Below are positions 11,366-25,600 of a stretch of DNA of 64,000 nt, piece after piece. The stretch's first letter is position 1. Each line of letters starts with the position of its first letter. Under the pieces are notes generated by a model. That model was not told where the DNA came from and made no database searches. It worked only from the letters and a program-made list of their open reading frames with translations. The stretch spans positions 1,054,001 through 1,118,000 of the forward strand of contig CM121343.1 of the NCBI GenBank assembly GCA_051530055.1. The letters are read 5' to 3'. Position numbers and translations under genes: made by a program. Source of the stretch: Neoechinorhynchus agilis (Eukaryota; Acanthocephala).

Positions 11366-12197
11366 CTAACGTTTTGGTTTTGTTTTGTCAAGGAGTTTCG
11401 GAAGTACTAGCGTGTGATTCGTTTTGTTACTCTCCATGGTTACATTCCCTGTGATGTATATTGCCTCCATTACCAATCTCCTCCGTAAATTAGCCTCAGG
11501 CTGTATTATTGAGATGCCCGTGTCCGAAGTCCACACGGTGTTTTTCCTTCTCCTGATGATTGGGGATCGCTGAGGAACCATCAAACCTCCTGCACGCCTG
11601 CTTGTGTTGTGCTAGTCTTTTGGACAATCCTTGCATCGTTTGTCTCACATAGATACGATCACATTCGATGCATGGGATTTTATATACTCCATTGTGGCAT
11701 TCTCTACTGTTCTTCTTCTTGAGCAATCCGTGGTAGTTGGACCTTTGTTGTACGAGATTCTTAGGTTCGGATATTTAACCTTCAGTCCATTTAGCTTCTT
11801 ACTTGCTATATACCTCACGAACTTAAGAGATGCATACATTTTGGGTTCGGCTGTCTTTGTCTCTTTTACTCGTTCTAGACTCTAGATTCGTTGCATGCTC
11901 CGCTTGATTATCCACCATGAATATCCTCTTGATTCACGCTCTTGTGTTATGTTGCGATATTCTTGATTGAGCGTGCTCACTTTTGACGTTATTTGTTTGA
12001 CTCGTTGGAAGTAAGAAGTTACTGTGGATAGTTTGTGTTGCATGGGCTGGTGACTGGTCCATACTGGGGGTACCCAAGTTAGGTTTACGGTACATCGACG
12101 TTTCGACTGTACCTCTTTTTGGCCGATCCATGAAAGAGATGTGACCATTTTCCTCTTGCTCAACTGACCATTGAATATCACCATTTACTTCGCTAGT
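11366..12197 (-). mobile_element. Penelope-like element, 3' part with GIY-YIG endonuclease
   Basis: On the minus strand, a degraded reading of the end of the reverse transcriptase (EENGHISFMD, GTVETSMYRKPNLGTPSMD) precedes a linker and then a GIY-YIG nuclease: NGVYKIPCIECDRIYVRQT followed by LSKRLAQHKQACRRFD. The C-terminal piece EANLRRRLVMEAIYITGN is typical of Penelope-like elements. The reading changes frame several times between 11366 and 12184, so the copy is dead. The upstream reverse transcriptase is absent; in its place is the 151-bp array, which is an expansion of this element's own sequence. Confidence 0.85.
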
Positions 12198-13636
12198 GAC
12201 TGGTCCATACTGGGGGTCTCCAAGTTAGTTTTATGGTACATCAACGTTTCGACTGTGCATCTTTTTGCCCGATCCATGAAAGAGATGTGACCATTTTCCT
12301 CTTGCTCAACTGACCATTGAATATCACTACTTAATTCGCTGGTGACTGGTCCATACTGGGAGTCCCGAAGGTAAGTTAGTTTTATGGTACATCGACGTTT
12401 CGACTGTACCTCTTTTTGCCCGATCCATGAAAGAGATGTGACCATTTTACTCTTGCTCAACTGACCATTGAATATCACCATTTACTTCGCTAGTGACTGG
12501 TCCATACTGGGAGTCCCGAAGGTAAGTTAGTTTTATGGTACATCGACGTTTCGACTGTACCTCTTTTTGCCCGATCCATGAAAGAGATGTGACCATTTTA
12601 CTCTTGCTCAACTGACCATTGAATATCACCATTTACTTCGCTAGTGACTGGTCCATACTGGGAGTCCCGAAGGTAAGTTAGTTTTATGGTACATCGACGT
12701 TTCGACTGTACCTCTTTTTGCCCGATCCATGAAAGAGATGTGACCATTTTACTCTTGCTCAACTGACCATTGAATATCACCATTTACTTCGCTAGTGACT
12801 GGTCCATACTGGGAGTCCCGAAGGTAAGTTAGTTTTATGGTACATCGACGTTTCGACTGTACCTCTTTTTGCCCGATCCATGAAAGAGATGTGACCATTT
12901 TACTCTTGCTCAACTGACCATTGAATATCACCATTTACTTCGCTAGTGACTGGTCCATACTGGGACCGAAGGTGAGTTAGGTTTATGGTACATCGACGTT
13001 TCGACTGTACCTCTTTGCCCGATACATGACAGAGATGTAACCATTTTCCTCTTGCTCAACTTACCATTGAATATCACCACTTACTTCGCTGGTGACTGGT
13101 CCATACTGGGAGTCCCGAAGGTAAGTTAGTTTTATGGTACATCTTCGTTTCGACTGTACCTCTTTTTGCCCAATCCATGAAAGAGATGTGACCATTTTCT
13201 TCTTGCTCAACTACCGTTGAACATCACTACTTACTTCGCTGGTGACTCGTCCATACTGGGAGTCCCGAAGGTAAGTTAGGTTTATGGTACATCAACGTTT
13301 CGACTGTACCACTTTTTGCCCGATCCATGAAAGAGACGTGACCATTTTTCTCTTTCTCGACTGACCATTTGATATCACTACTTACTTCGCTGGTGACTGG
13401 TCCATACTGGGGGTCTCCAAGGTGAGTTAGGTTTATGGTACATCAACGTTTCGACTATACCTCTTTTCGCCCGATCCATGAAAGAGATGGGACCATTTTC
13501 CTCTTGCTCAACTGGCCATTGAATATCACTACTTAATTCGCTAGTGACTGGTCCATACCGGGGGTCTCCAAGGTAAGTTAGTTTTATGGCACATCGACGT
13601 TTCGACTGTACATCTTTTTGCCCGATCCATGAAAGG
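12052..13636 (-). repeat. 151-bp minisatellite made from a Penelope-like RT segment
   Basis: Eleven tandem copies begin (at GACTGG on the plus strand) near 12052, 12198, 12344, 12495, 12646, 12797, 12948, 13094, 13244, 13395 and 13546. Units are 146-151 bp. Each encodes, on the minus strand, the same piece: WSVEQEENGHISFMD, GTVETSMYRKPNL and a following GPVTSE. This is the end of the Penelope-like reverse transcriptase that continues into the GIY-YIG domain at 12052. Because 151 is not a multiple of three, successive copies fall in different frames, so the array does not encode a repeat protein. Copies between 12344 and 12948 are nearly identical and the outer ones differ, pointing to recent central amplification or homogenisation. 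Confidence 0.9.
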
Positions 13637-16600
13637 TCAGTTAATTTAGTAAATCTTAACGCGCTGATTCCAAATCTGTATCCGGATTTGCGATAGCTGT
13701 AATGGTTCTTGAGTTATTCGCTGTTCAATTTTGAGACAAACTACCTTGATTATTGATATTAATACATCAATAAATATACGATCAAATTAACTTTTCTAAA
13801 TCTACTTTTGACGCTGAATTCACCCGCAATAACCGCTTGATGTGGTTTGTTAAATTTTGACACTTAGTTTTAGGATTGAGTTTCGCAAAATACACCTGAA
13901 TTAAATCTGTGGTGCTCGTAAATTGTCACGAAATGATCAATCATTTTGAGCATATCTAATGCGGTGATTTCAATGGTGTTATCTAATTTTAATGATTCTT
14001 GCAAATTTAGTGAACTTTCACTCTTGTTACTATTTACAAAATGTGATAATGCGATTTCCGATTCGAATATTGCAGTTGTAGTTTAAAACGTCAGTTAGTT
14101 TAGTACATCTTAACGCGCTGACTCCAAATCTATATCCGGATTTGCGATAGCTGTAATGGTTCTTGAGTTATTCGTTGTTCAATTTTGAGACATACTACCT
14201 TGAATATTGATATTAAAACGTCAATAAATTTAAGACTAAATTAACTTTTCTAGATCTACCTTTGACGCTTAATTCACCTGCAATAACGGCTTGATGTACG
14301 TTATTACATTTTTACACTTAGTTTAAGGATTGAAGTTCATAAAAGACACCTGAATGAAATCTGTTGAACTCGTAAGTTGTTACGAAGTGATAAAACACTT
14401 TGAGCATATCTAATGCGCTGATTTCAATTGTATTATCTGATTTAAATGAATCTTTCAAATTTAGTGATCTTTCACTCTTGTGAATATTGACAAAATATGA
14501 TAATGCGATTTCCGATTCGAATATTGCAGCTGTAGTTTAGGAGGTAAGTTAATTTAGTACATCGTAACGCGCTGATTCCAAATCTGTATCCAAATTTTCG
14601 ATAGCTTTAATGGTTCTTGAGTTATGCGTTGTTTAATTTTTAGATAAACTACCTTGATTATTGATATTAAAACGCCAATAAATTTAAGATCAAATTAACT
14701 TTTCTAGATCTACCTTTGACGCTGAATTCACCTGCAATAACGGCTTGATGTACCTTTTATTATTTTTACACTTAGTTTAAGGATTGAAGTTCATAAAAGA
14801 CACCTGAACTAAATCTGTTGTACTCGTAAGTTGTTACGAAATGATAAAACACTTTGAGCATATCTAATGCGCTGATTTCAATGGTATTATCTGATTTAAA
14901 TGAATCTTGCAAATTTAGTGATCGTTCACTTGTAAATATTGACCAAATTAGATAATTCGATTTCCGATTCGAATATTTCAGCTGTAGTTTGGGAGGGCAG
15001 TTAATTTAGTACATCTTAACGCGCTGATTCCAAATCTGTATCCGGATTTGCGATAGCTGTAATTGTTCTTGAGTTATTCGTTGTTCAATTTTGAGACAAA
15101 CTACCTTGATGATTGACATTAAAACGCCAATAAATTTAAGATGAAATTAACTTTTCTAGATCTACCTTTGACGGTGAATTCACCTGGAATAACGGCTTGA
15201 TGTACGTTTTTACATTTTTACACTTAGTTTAAGGATTGAAGTTCATAAAAGACACCTGAATGAAATCTGTTGAACTCGTAAGTTGTTACGAAGTGATAAA
15301 ACACTTTGAGCATATCTAATGCGCTGATTTCAATGGTTTTATCTGATTTTAATGAATCTTGCAAATTTAGTGATCTTTCACTCTTGTGAATATTGACCAA
15401 ATATGATAATGCGATTTCCGATTCGAATAGTTCAGCTGAAGTTTAGGATTTAAGTTAATTTAGTACATCGTAACGCGCTGATTCCAAATCTGTATCCAAA
15501 TTTTCGATAGCTTTAATGGTTCTTGAGTTATGCGTTGTTCAATTTTGAGACAAACTACCTTGATTATTGATATTAAAACGCCAATGAATTTAAGTTCAAA
15601 TTAACTTTTCTAGATCTACCTTTGACGCTGAATTCACCTGCAATAACGGCTTGATGTACCTTTTTACATTTTTACACTTAGTTTAAGGATTGAAGTTCAT
15701 AAAAGACACCTGAATTAAATCTGTGGTACTCGTAAGTTGTTACGAAATGATAAAACATTTTGAGCATATCTAATGCGCTGATTTCAATGGTGTTATCTAA
15801 TTATAATGAATCTTGCAAATTTAGTGATCTTTCACTCTTGTGAATATTGACAAAATATGATAATGCGATTTCCGATTCGAATATATCAGCTGTAGTTTAG
15901 GGGGACAGTAAATTTAGTACATCTTAACGCGCTAATTCCAAATCTCTATCCGGATTTTCGATAGCTTTAATTGTTCTTGAGTTATGCGTTGTTCAATTTT
16001 GAGACAAACTACCTTGATTATTGATATTAAAACGCCAATAAATTTAAGATCAAATTAACTTTTCTAGATCTACCATTGACGCTGAATTCACCTGCAATAA
16101 CGGCTTGATGTACCTTTTTACATTTTTACACTTAGTTTAAGGATTGAAGTTCATAAAAGACGCCTGAATTAAATCTGTGGTACTCGTAAGTTGTTACAAA
16201 ATGATAAAACATTTTGAGCATATCTAATGCGCTGATTTCAATGGTGTTATCTAATTATAATGAATCTTGCAAATTTAGTGATCTTTCACTCTTGTGAATA
16301 TTGACAAAATATGATAATGCGATTTCCGATTCGAATATATCAGCTGTAGTTTAGGAGGTAAGTTAATTTAGTACATCGTAACGCGCTGATTCCAAATCTG
16401 TATCCAATTTTTCGATAGCTTTAATGGTTCTTGAGTTATGCGTTGTTCAATTTTGAGACAAACTACCTTGATTATTGATATTAAAACGCCAATGAATTTA
16501 AGTTCAAATTGACTTTTCTAGATCTACCTTTGACGCTGAATTCACCTGCAATAACGGCTTGATTTACCTTTTTACATTTTACACTTAGTTTAAGGATTGA

Positions 16601-19600
16601 AGTTCATAAAAGACACCTGAATTAAATCTGTTGTACTCGTAAGTTGTTACGAAGATATAAAACACTTTTATCATATCTAATGCGCTGATTTCAATGGTGT
16701 TATCATATTTTAATGAATCTTCCAAATTTAGTGATCTTTCACTCTTGTGACTATTGACCAAATATGATAATGCGATTTCAGATTCTAATATTGCAGCTGT
16801 AGTTTAGGAGGTAAGTTAATTTACTACATCTTATCGCGCTGATTCCAAATCTGTATCCGGATTTGCGATAGCTGTAATGGTTCTAATATGATAATGCGAT
16901 TTCCGATTCGAATATTGCAGCTGTAGTTTAGGGGGACAGTAAATTTAGTACATCTTAACGCGCTGATTCCAAATCTGTATCCGGATTTGCGATAGCTGTA
17001 ATGGTTCTGAGTTATTCGTTGTTCAATTTTGAGACAAACTACCTTGATAATTGACATTAAAACGCCAATAAATTTAAGATGAAATTAACTTTTCTAGATC
17101 TACCTTTGACGCTGAATTCACCTGGAATAACGGCTTGATGTACGTTATTACATTTTTACACTTAGTTTAAGGATTGAAGTTCATAAAAGACACCTGAACT
17201 AAATCTGTTGTACTCGTAAGTTGTTACGAAATGATAAAACACTTTGAGCATATCTAATGCGCTGATTTCAATGGTATTATCTGATTTAAATGAATCTTGC
17301 AAATTTAGTGATCGTTCACTCTTGTGAATATTCACCAAATTAGATAATTCGATTTCCGATTCGAATATTTCTGCTGTAGTATAGGGGGACAGTAAATTTA
17401 GTACATCTTAACGCGCTGATTCCAAATCTGTATCCGGATTTGCGATAGCTGTAATGGTTCTTGAGTTATGCGTTGTTCAATTTTGAGACAAACTACCTTG
17501 ATTATTGATATTAAAACGCCAATAAAATTAAGATCAAATAATTTTTTTAGATCTACCTTTGACGCTGAATTCACCTGCAATAACGGCTTGATGTACTTTT
17601 ATTATTTTTACACTTAGTTTAAGGATTGAAGTTCATAAAAGGCACCTGAATTAAATCTGTTGTACTCGTAAGTTGTTACGAAATGATAAAACACTTTGAG
17701 CATATCTAATGCGCTGATTTCAATGGTATTATCTGATTTAAATGAATCTTGCAAATTTAGTGATCTTTCACTCTTGTGACTATTGACCAAATATGATAAT
17801 GCGATTTCAGATTCTAATATTGCAGCTGTAGTTTAGGAGGTAGTTAATTTACTACATCTTAACGCGCTGATTCAAATCTGTCGGATTTGCGATAGTGTTT
17901 TATATGATAATGCGATTTCCGATTCGAATATTGCAGCTGTAGTTTAGGGGGACAGTAAATTTAGTACATCTTAACGCGCTGATTCCAAATCTGTATCCGG
18001 ATTTGCGATAGCTGTAATTGTTCTTGAGTTATGCGTTGTTCAATTTTGAGACAAACTACCTTGATTATTGATATTAAAACGCCAATAAATTTAAGATCAA
18101 ATTAACTTTTCTAGATCTACCTTTGACGCTGAATTCACCTGCAATAACGGCTTGATGTACCTTTTATTATTTTTACACTTAGTTTAAGGATTGAAGTTCA
18201 TAAAAGACACCTGAATTAAATCTGTTGTACTCGTAAGTTGTTACGAAATGATAAAACACTTTGAGCATATCTAATGCGCTGATTTCAATGGTGTTATCTG
18301 ATTTTAATGAATCTTGCAAATTTAGTGATCTTTCACTCTTGTGACTATTGACCAAATATGATAATGCGATTTCCGATTCGAATATTGCAGCTGTAGTTTA
18401 GGGGGACAGTAAATTTAGTACATCTTAACGCGCTGATTCCAAATCTGTATCCGGATTTGCGATAGCTGTAATTGTTCTTGAGTTATGCGTTGTTCAATTT
18501 TGAGACAAACTACCTTGATTATTGATATTAAAACGCCAATAAATTTAAGATCAAATACTTTTCTAGATCTACCTTTGACGCTGAATTCACCTGCAATAAC
18601 GGCTTGATGTACCTTTTATTATTTTTACACTTAGTTTAAGGATTGAAGTTCATAAAAGACACCTGAATTAAATCTGTTGTACTCGTAAGTTGTTACGAAA
18701 TGATAAAACACTTTGAGCATATCTAATGCGCTGATTTCAATGGTATTATCTGATTTAAATGAATCTTGCAAATTTAGTGATCTTTCACTCTTGTGAATAT
18801 TGACCAAATTAGATAATTCGATTTCCGATTCGAATATTTCAGCTGTAGTTTAGGGGGACAGTAAATTTAGTACATCTTAACGCGCTGATTCCAAATCTGT
18901 ATCCGGATTTGCGATAGCTTTAATCGTTCTTGAGTTATTCGTTGTTCAATTTTGAGACAAACTACCTTGATTATTGATATTAAAACGCCAATAAATTTAA
19001 GATCAAATTAACTTTTCTAGATCTACTTTTGACGCTGAATTCACCTGCAATAACGGCTTGATGTGGCTTTTTAAATTTTTACACTTAGTTTTAGGATTGA
19101 AGTTCATAAAAGACACCTGAATTAAATCTGTTGTACTCGTAAGTTGTTACGAAATGATAAAACACTTTGAGCATATCTAATGCGCTGATTTCAATGGTGT
19201 TATCTAATTTTAATGAATCTTGCAAATTTAGTGATCTTTCACTCTTGTGACTATTGACCAAATATGATAATGCGATTTCCGATTCGAATATTTCAGCTGT
19301 AGTTTAGGAGGTAAGTTAATTTAGTACATCTTAACGCGCTGATTCCAAATCTGTATCCGGATTTGCGATAGCTTTAATGGTTCTTGAGTTATTCGTTGTT
19401 CAATTTTGAGACAAACTACCTTGATTATTGATATTAAAACGCCAATAAATTTAAGATCAAATTAACTTTTCTAGATCTACCTTTGACGCTGAATTCACCT
19501 GCAATAACGGCTTGATGTACCTTTTTACATTTTTACACTTAGTTTAAGGATTGAAGTTCATAAAAGACACCTGAATTAAATCTGTTGTACTCGTAAGTTG

Positions 19601-22600
19601 TTACGAAATGATAAAACACTTTGAGCATATCTAATGCGCTGATTTCAATGGTGTTATCTGATTTTAATGAATCTTGCAAATTTAGTGATCTTTCACTCTT
19701 GTGAATATTGACAAAATATGATAATGCGATTTCCGATTCGAATATTGCAGCTGTAGTTTAGGAGGTAAGTTAATTTAGTACATCTTAACGCGCTGATTCC
19801 AAATCTGTATCCGGATTTGCGATAGCTTTAATGGTTCTTGAGTTATGCGTTGTTCAATTTTGAGACAAACTACCTTGATTATTGATATTAAAACGCCAAT
19901 AAATTTAAGATCAAATTAACTTTTCTAGATCTACCTTTGACGCTGAATTCACCTGCAATAACGGCTTGATGTACCTTTTTACATTTTACACTTAGTTTAA
20001 GGATTGAAGTTCATAAAAGACACCTGAATTAAATCTGTTGTACTCGTAAGTTGTTACGAAGTGATAAAACACTTTGAGCATATCTAATGCGCTGATTTCA
20101 ATGGTGTTATCTGATTTTAATGAATCTTGCAAATTTAGTGATCTTTCACTCTTGTGACTATTGACCAAATATGATAATGCGATTTCCGATTCGAATATTG
20201 CAGCTGTAGTTTAGGAGGACAGTAAATTTAGTACATCTTAACGCGCTGATTCCAAATCTGTATCCGGATTTGCGATAGCTGTAATGGTTCTTGAGTTATT
20301 CGTTGTTCAATTTTGAGACAAACTACCTTGATTATTGATATTAAAACGCCAATAAATTTAAGATCAAATTAACTTTTCTAGATCTACCTTTGACGCTGAA
20401 TTCACCTGCAATAACGGCTTGATGTACCTTTTATTATTTTTACACTTAGTTTAAGGATTGAAGTTCATAAAAGACACCTGAACTAAATCTGTTGTACTCG
20501 TAAGTTGTTACGAAATGATAAAACACTTTGAGCATATCTAATGCGCTGATTTCAATGGTATTATCTGATTTAAATGAATCTTGCAAATTTAGTGATCGTT
20601 CACTCTTGTGAATATTCACCAAATTAGATAATTCGATTTCCGATTCGAATATTTCAGCTGTAGTTTAGGGGGACAGTAAATTTAGTACATCTTAACGCGC
20701 TGATTCCAAATCTGTATCCGGATTTGCGATAGCTGTAATGGTTCTTGAGTTATGCGTTGTTCAATTTTGAGACAAACTACCTTGATTATTGATATTAAAA
20801 CGCCAATAAAATTAAGATCAAATAATTTTTTTAGATCTACCTTTGACGCTGAATTCACCTGCAATAACGGCTTGATGTACTTTTATTATTTTTACACTTA
20901 GTTTAAGGATTGAAGTTCATAAAAGACACCTGAATTAAATCTGTTGTACTCGTAAGTTGTTACGAAATGATAAAACACTTTGAGCATATCTAATGCGCTG
21001 ATTTCAATGGTATTATCTGATTTAAATGAATCTTGCAAATTTAGTGATCTTTCACTCTTGTGACTATTGACCAAATATGATAATGCGATTTCAGATTCTA
21101 ATATTGCAGCTGTAGTTTAGGAGGTAAGTTAATTTACTACATCTTAACGCGCTGATTCCAAATCTGTATCCGGATTTGCGATAGCTGTAATGGTTCTAAT
21201 ATGATAATGCGATTTCCGATTCGAATATTGCAGCTGTAGTTTAGGGGGACAGTAAATTTAGTACATCTTAACGCGCTGATTCCAAATCTGTATCCGGATT
21301 TGCGATAGCTGTAATTGTTCTTGAGTTATGCGTTGTTCAATTTTGAGACAAACTACCTTGATTATTGATATTAAAACGCCAATAAATTTAAGATCAAATT
21401 AACTTTTCTAGATCTACCTTTGACGCTGAATTCACCTGCAATAACGGCTTGATGTACCTTTTATTATTTTTACACTTAGTTTAAGGATTGAAGTTCATAA
21501 AAGACACCTGAACTAAATCTGTTGTACTCGTAAGTTGTTACGAAATGATAAAACACTTTGAGCATATCTAATGCGCTGATTTCAATGGTATTATCTGATT
21601 TAATGAATCTTGCAAATTTAGTGATCTTTCACTCTTGTGAATATTGACCAAATTAGATAATGCGATTTCCGATTCGAATATTTCAGCTGTAGTTTAGGGG
21701 GAAAGTAAATTTAGTACATCTTAACGCGCTGATTCCAAATCTGTATCCGGATTTGCGATAGCTTTAATGGTTCTTGAGTTATTCGTTGTTCAATTTTGAG
21801 ACAAACTACCTTGATTATTGATATTAAAACGCCAATAAATTTAAGATCAAATTAACTTTTCTAGATCTACTTTTGACGCTGAATTCACCTGCAATAACGG
21901 CTTGATGTACCTTTTTATATTTTTACACTTAGTTTAAGGATTGAAGTTCATAAAAGACACCTGAATTAAATCTGTTGTACTCGTAAGTTGTTACGAAGTG
22001 ATAAAACACTTTGAGCATATCTAATGCGCTGATTTCAATGGTGTTATCTGATTTTAATGAATCTTGCAAATTTAGTGATCTTTCACTCTTGTGACTATTG
22101 ACCAAATATGATAATGCGATTTCCGATTCGAATATTTCAGCTGTAGTTTAGGAGGTAAGTTAATTTAGTACATCTTAACGCGCTGATTCCAAATCTGTAT
22201 CCGGATTTGCGATAGCTGTAATGGTTCTTGAGTTATTCGTTGTTCAATTTTGAGACAAACTACCTTGATTATTGATATTAAAACGCCAATAAATTAAGAT
22301 CAAATTAACTTTTCAGATCTACCTTTGACGCTGAATTCACCTGCAATAACGGCTTGATGTACCTTTTTACATTTTACACTTAGTTTAAGGATTGAAGTTC
22401 ATAAAAGACACCTGAATTAAATCTGTTGTACTCGTAAGTTGTTACGAAGTGATAAAACACTTTGAGCATATCTAATGCGCTGATTTCAATGGTGTTATCT
22501 GATTTTAATGAATCTTGCAAATTTAGTGATCTTTCACTCTTGTGACTATTGACCAAATATGATAATGCGATTTCCGATTCGAATATTGCAGCTGTAGTTT

Positions 22601-25600
22601 AGGGGGACAGTAAATTTAGTACATCTTAACGCGCAGATTCCATATCTGTATCCGGATTTGCGATAGCTGTAATGGTTCTAATATGATAATGCGATTTCCG
22701 ATTCGAATATTGCAGCTGTAGTTTAGGGGGACAGTAAATTTAGTACATCTTAACGCGCTGATTCCAAATCTGTATCCGGATTTGCGATAGCTGTACTTGT
22801 TCTTGAGTTATGCGTTGTTCAATTTTGAGACAAACTACCTTGATTATTGATATTAAAACGCCAATAAATTTAAGATCAAATTAACTTTTAGATCTACCTT
22901 TGACGCTGAATTCACCTGCAATAACGGCTTGATGTACCTTTTATTATTTTTACACTTAGTTTAAGGATTGAAGTTCATAAAAGACACCTGAATTAAATCT
23001 GTTGTACTCGTAAGTTGTTACGAAATGATAAAACACTTTGAGCATATCTAATGCGCTGATTTCATGGTATTATCTGATTTAAATGAATCTTGCAAATTTA
23101 GTGATCTTTCACTCTTGTGACTATTGACCAAATATGATAATGCGATTTCCGATTCGAATATTGCAGCTGTAGTTTAGGAGGTAAGTTAATTTATACATCT
23201 TACGCGCTGATTCAATCTGTATCCGGATTTGCGATGCTGTATGGTTCTTAGATAATGCGATTTCGATTCGAATATTGCAGCTGTAGTTTGGGGGAGTAAA
23301 TTTAGTACATCTTAACGCGCTGATTCCAAATCTGTATCCGGATTTGCGATAGCTGTAATGGTTCTTGAGTTATTCGTTGTTCAATTTTGAGACAAACTAC
23401 CTTGATTATTGATATTAAAACGCCAATAAATTTAAGATCAAATTAACTTTTCTAGATCTACCTTTGACGCTGAATTCACCTGCAATAACGGCTTGATGTG
23501 GCTTTTTAAATTTTTACACTTAGTTTAAGGATTGAAGTTCATAAAAGACACCTGAATTAAATCTGTTGTACTCGTAAGTTGTTACGAAGTGATAAAACAC
23601 TTTGAGCATATCTAATGCGCTGATTTCAATGGTGTTATCTGATTTTAATGAATCTTGCAAATTTAGTGATCTTTCACTCTTGTGACTATTGACCAAATAT
23701 GATAATGCGATTTCCGATTCGAATATTTCAGCTGTAGTTTAGGAGGTAAGTTAATTTAGTACATCTTAACGCGCTGATTCCAAATCTGTATCCGGATTTG
23801 CGATAGCTGTAATGGTTCTTGAGTTATTCGTTGTTCAATTTTGAGACAAACTACCTTGATTATTGATATTAAAACGCCAATAAATTTAAGATCAAATTAA
23901 CTTTTCTAGATCTACTTTTGACGCTGAATTCACCTGCAATAACGGCTTGATGTGGCTTTTTAAATTTTTACACTTAGTTTAAGGATTGAAGTTCATAAAA
24001 GACACCTGAATTAAATCTGTTGTACTCGTAAGTTGTTACGAAATGATAAAACACTTTGAGCATATCTAATGCGCTGATTTCAATGGTGTTATCTGATTTT
24101 AATGAATCTTGCAAATTTAGTGATCTTTCACTCTTGTGACTATTGACCAAATATGATAATGCGATTTCCGATTCGAATATTGCAGCTGTAGTTTAGGAGG
24201 TAAGTTAATTTAGTACATCTTAACGCGCTGATTCCAAATCTGTATCCGGATTTGCGATAGCTGTAATGGTTCTTGAGTTATGCGTTGTTCAATTTTGAGA
24301 CAAACTACCTTGATTATTGATATTAAAACGCCAATAAATTTAAGATCAAATAACTTTTCTAGATCTACCTTTGACGCTGAATTCACCTGCAATAACGGCT
24401 TGATGTACCTTTTTTTATTTTTACACTTAGTTTAAGGATTGAAGTTCATAAAAGACACCTGAATTAAATCTGTTGTACTCGTAAGTTGTTACGAAGTGAT
24501 AAAACACTTTGAGCATATCTAATGCGCTGATTTCAATGGTGTTATCTGATTTTAATGAATCTTGCAAATTTAGTGATCTTTCACTCTTGTGACTATTGAC
24601 CAAATATGATAATGCGATTTCCGATTCGAATATTGCAGCTGTAGTTTAGGAGGTAAGTTAATTTAGTACATCTTAACGCGCTGATTCCAAATCTGTATCC
24701 GGATTTGCGATAGCTGTAATGGTTCTATATGTTGGTTGTTGATATTGCAGCTGTAGTTTAGGAGGTCAGTAAATTTAGTACATCTTAACGCGCTGATTCC
24801 AAATCTGTATCCGGATTTGCGATAGCTTTAATGGTTCTTGAGTTATGCGTTGTTCAATTTTGAGACAAACTACCTTGATTATTGATATTAAAACGCCAAT
24901 AAATTTAAGATCAAATTAACTTTTCTAGATCTACCTTTGACGCTGAATTCACCTGCAATAACGGCTTGATGTACCTTTTTACATTTTTACACTTAGTTTA
25001 AGGATTGAAGTTCATAAAAGACACCTGAATTAAATCTGTTGTACTCGTAAGTTGTTACGAAGTGATAAAACACTTTGAGCATATCTAATGCGCTGATTTC
25101 AATGGTATTATCTGATTTTAATGAATCTTGCAAATTTAGTGATCTTTCACTCTTGTGACTATTGACCAAATATGATAATGCGATTTCCGATTCGAATATT
25201 GCAGCTGTAGTTTAGGAGGTAAGTTAATTTAGTACATCTTAACGCGCTGATTCCAAATCTGTATCCGGATTTGCGATAGCTGTAATGGTTCTTGAGTTAT
25301 TCGTTGTTCAATTTTGAGACAAACTACCTTGATTATTGATATTAAAACGCCAATAAATTTAAGATCAAATTAACTTTTCTAGATCTACCTTTGACGCTGA
25401 ATTCACCTGCAATAACGGCTTGATGTACTTTTTTACATTTTTACACTTAGTTTAAGGATTGAAGTTCATAAAAGACACCTGAATTAAATCTGTTGTACTC
25501 GTAAGTTGTTACGAAGTGATAAAACACTTTGAGCATATCTAATGCGCTGATTTCAATGGTGTTATCTGATTTTAATGAATCTTGCAAATTTAGTGATCTT

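Noticed and set aside
12185-12934. Family of small 61-residue proteins
   Set aside because: They are the same Penelope-like RT segment in successive 151-bp copies, in shifting frames.
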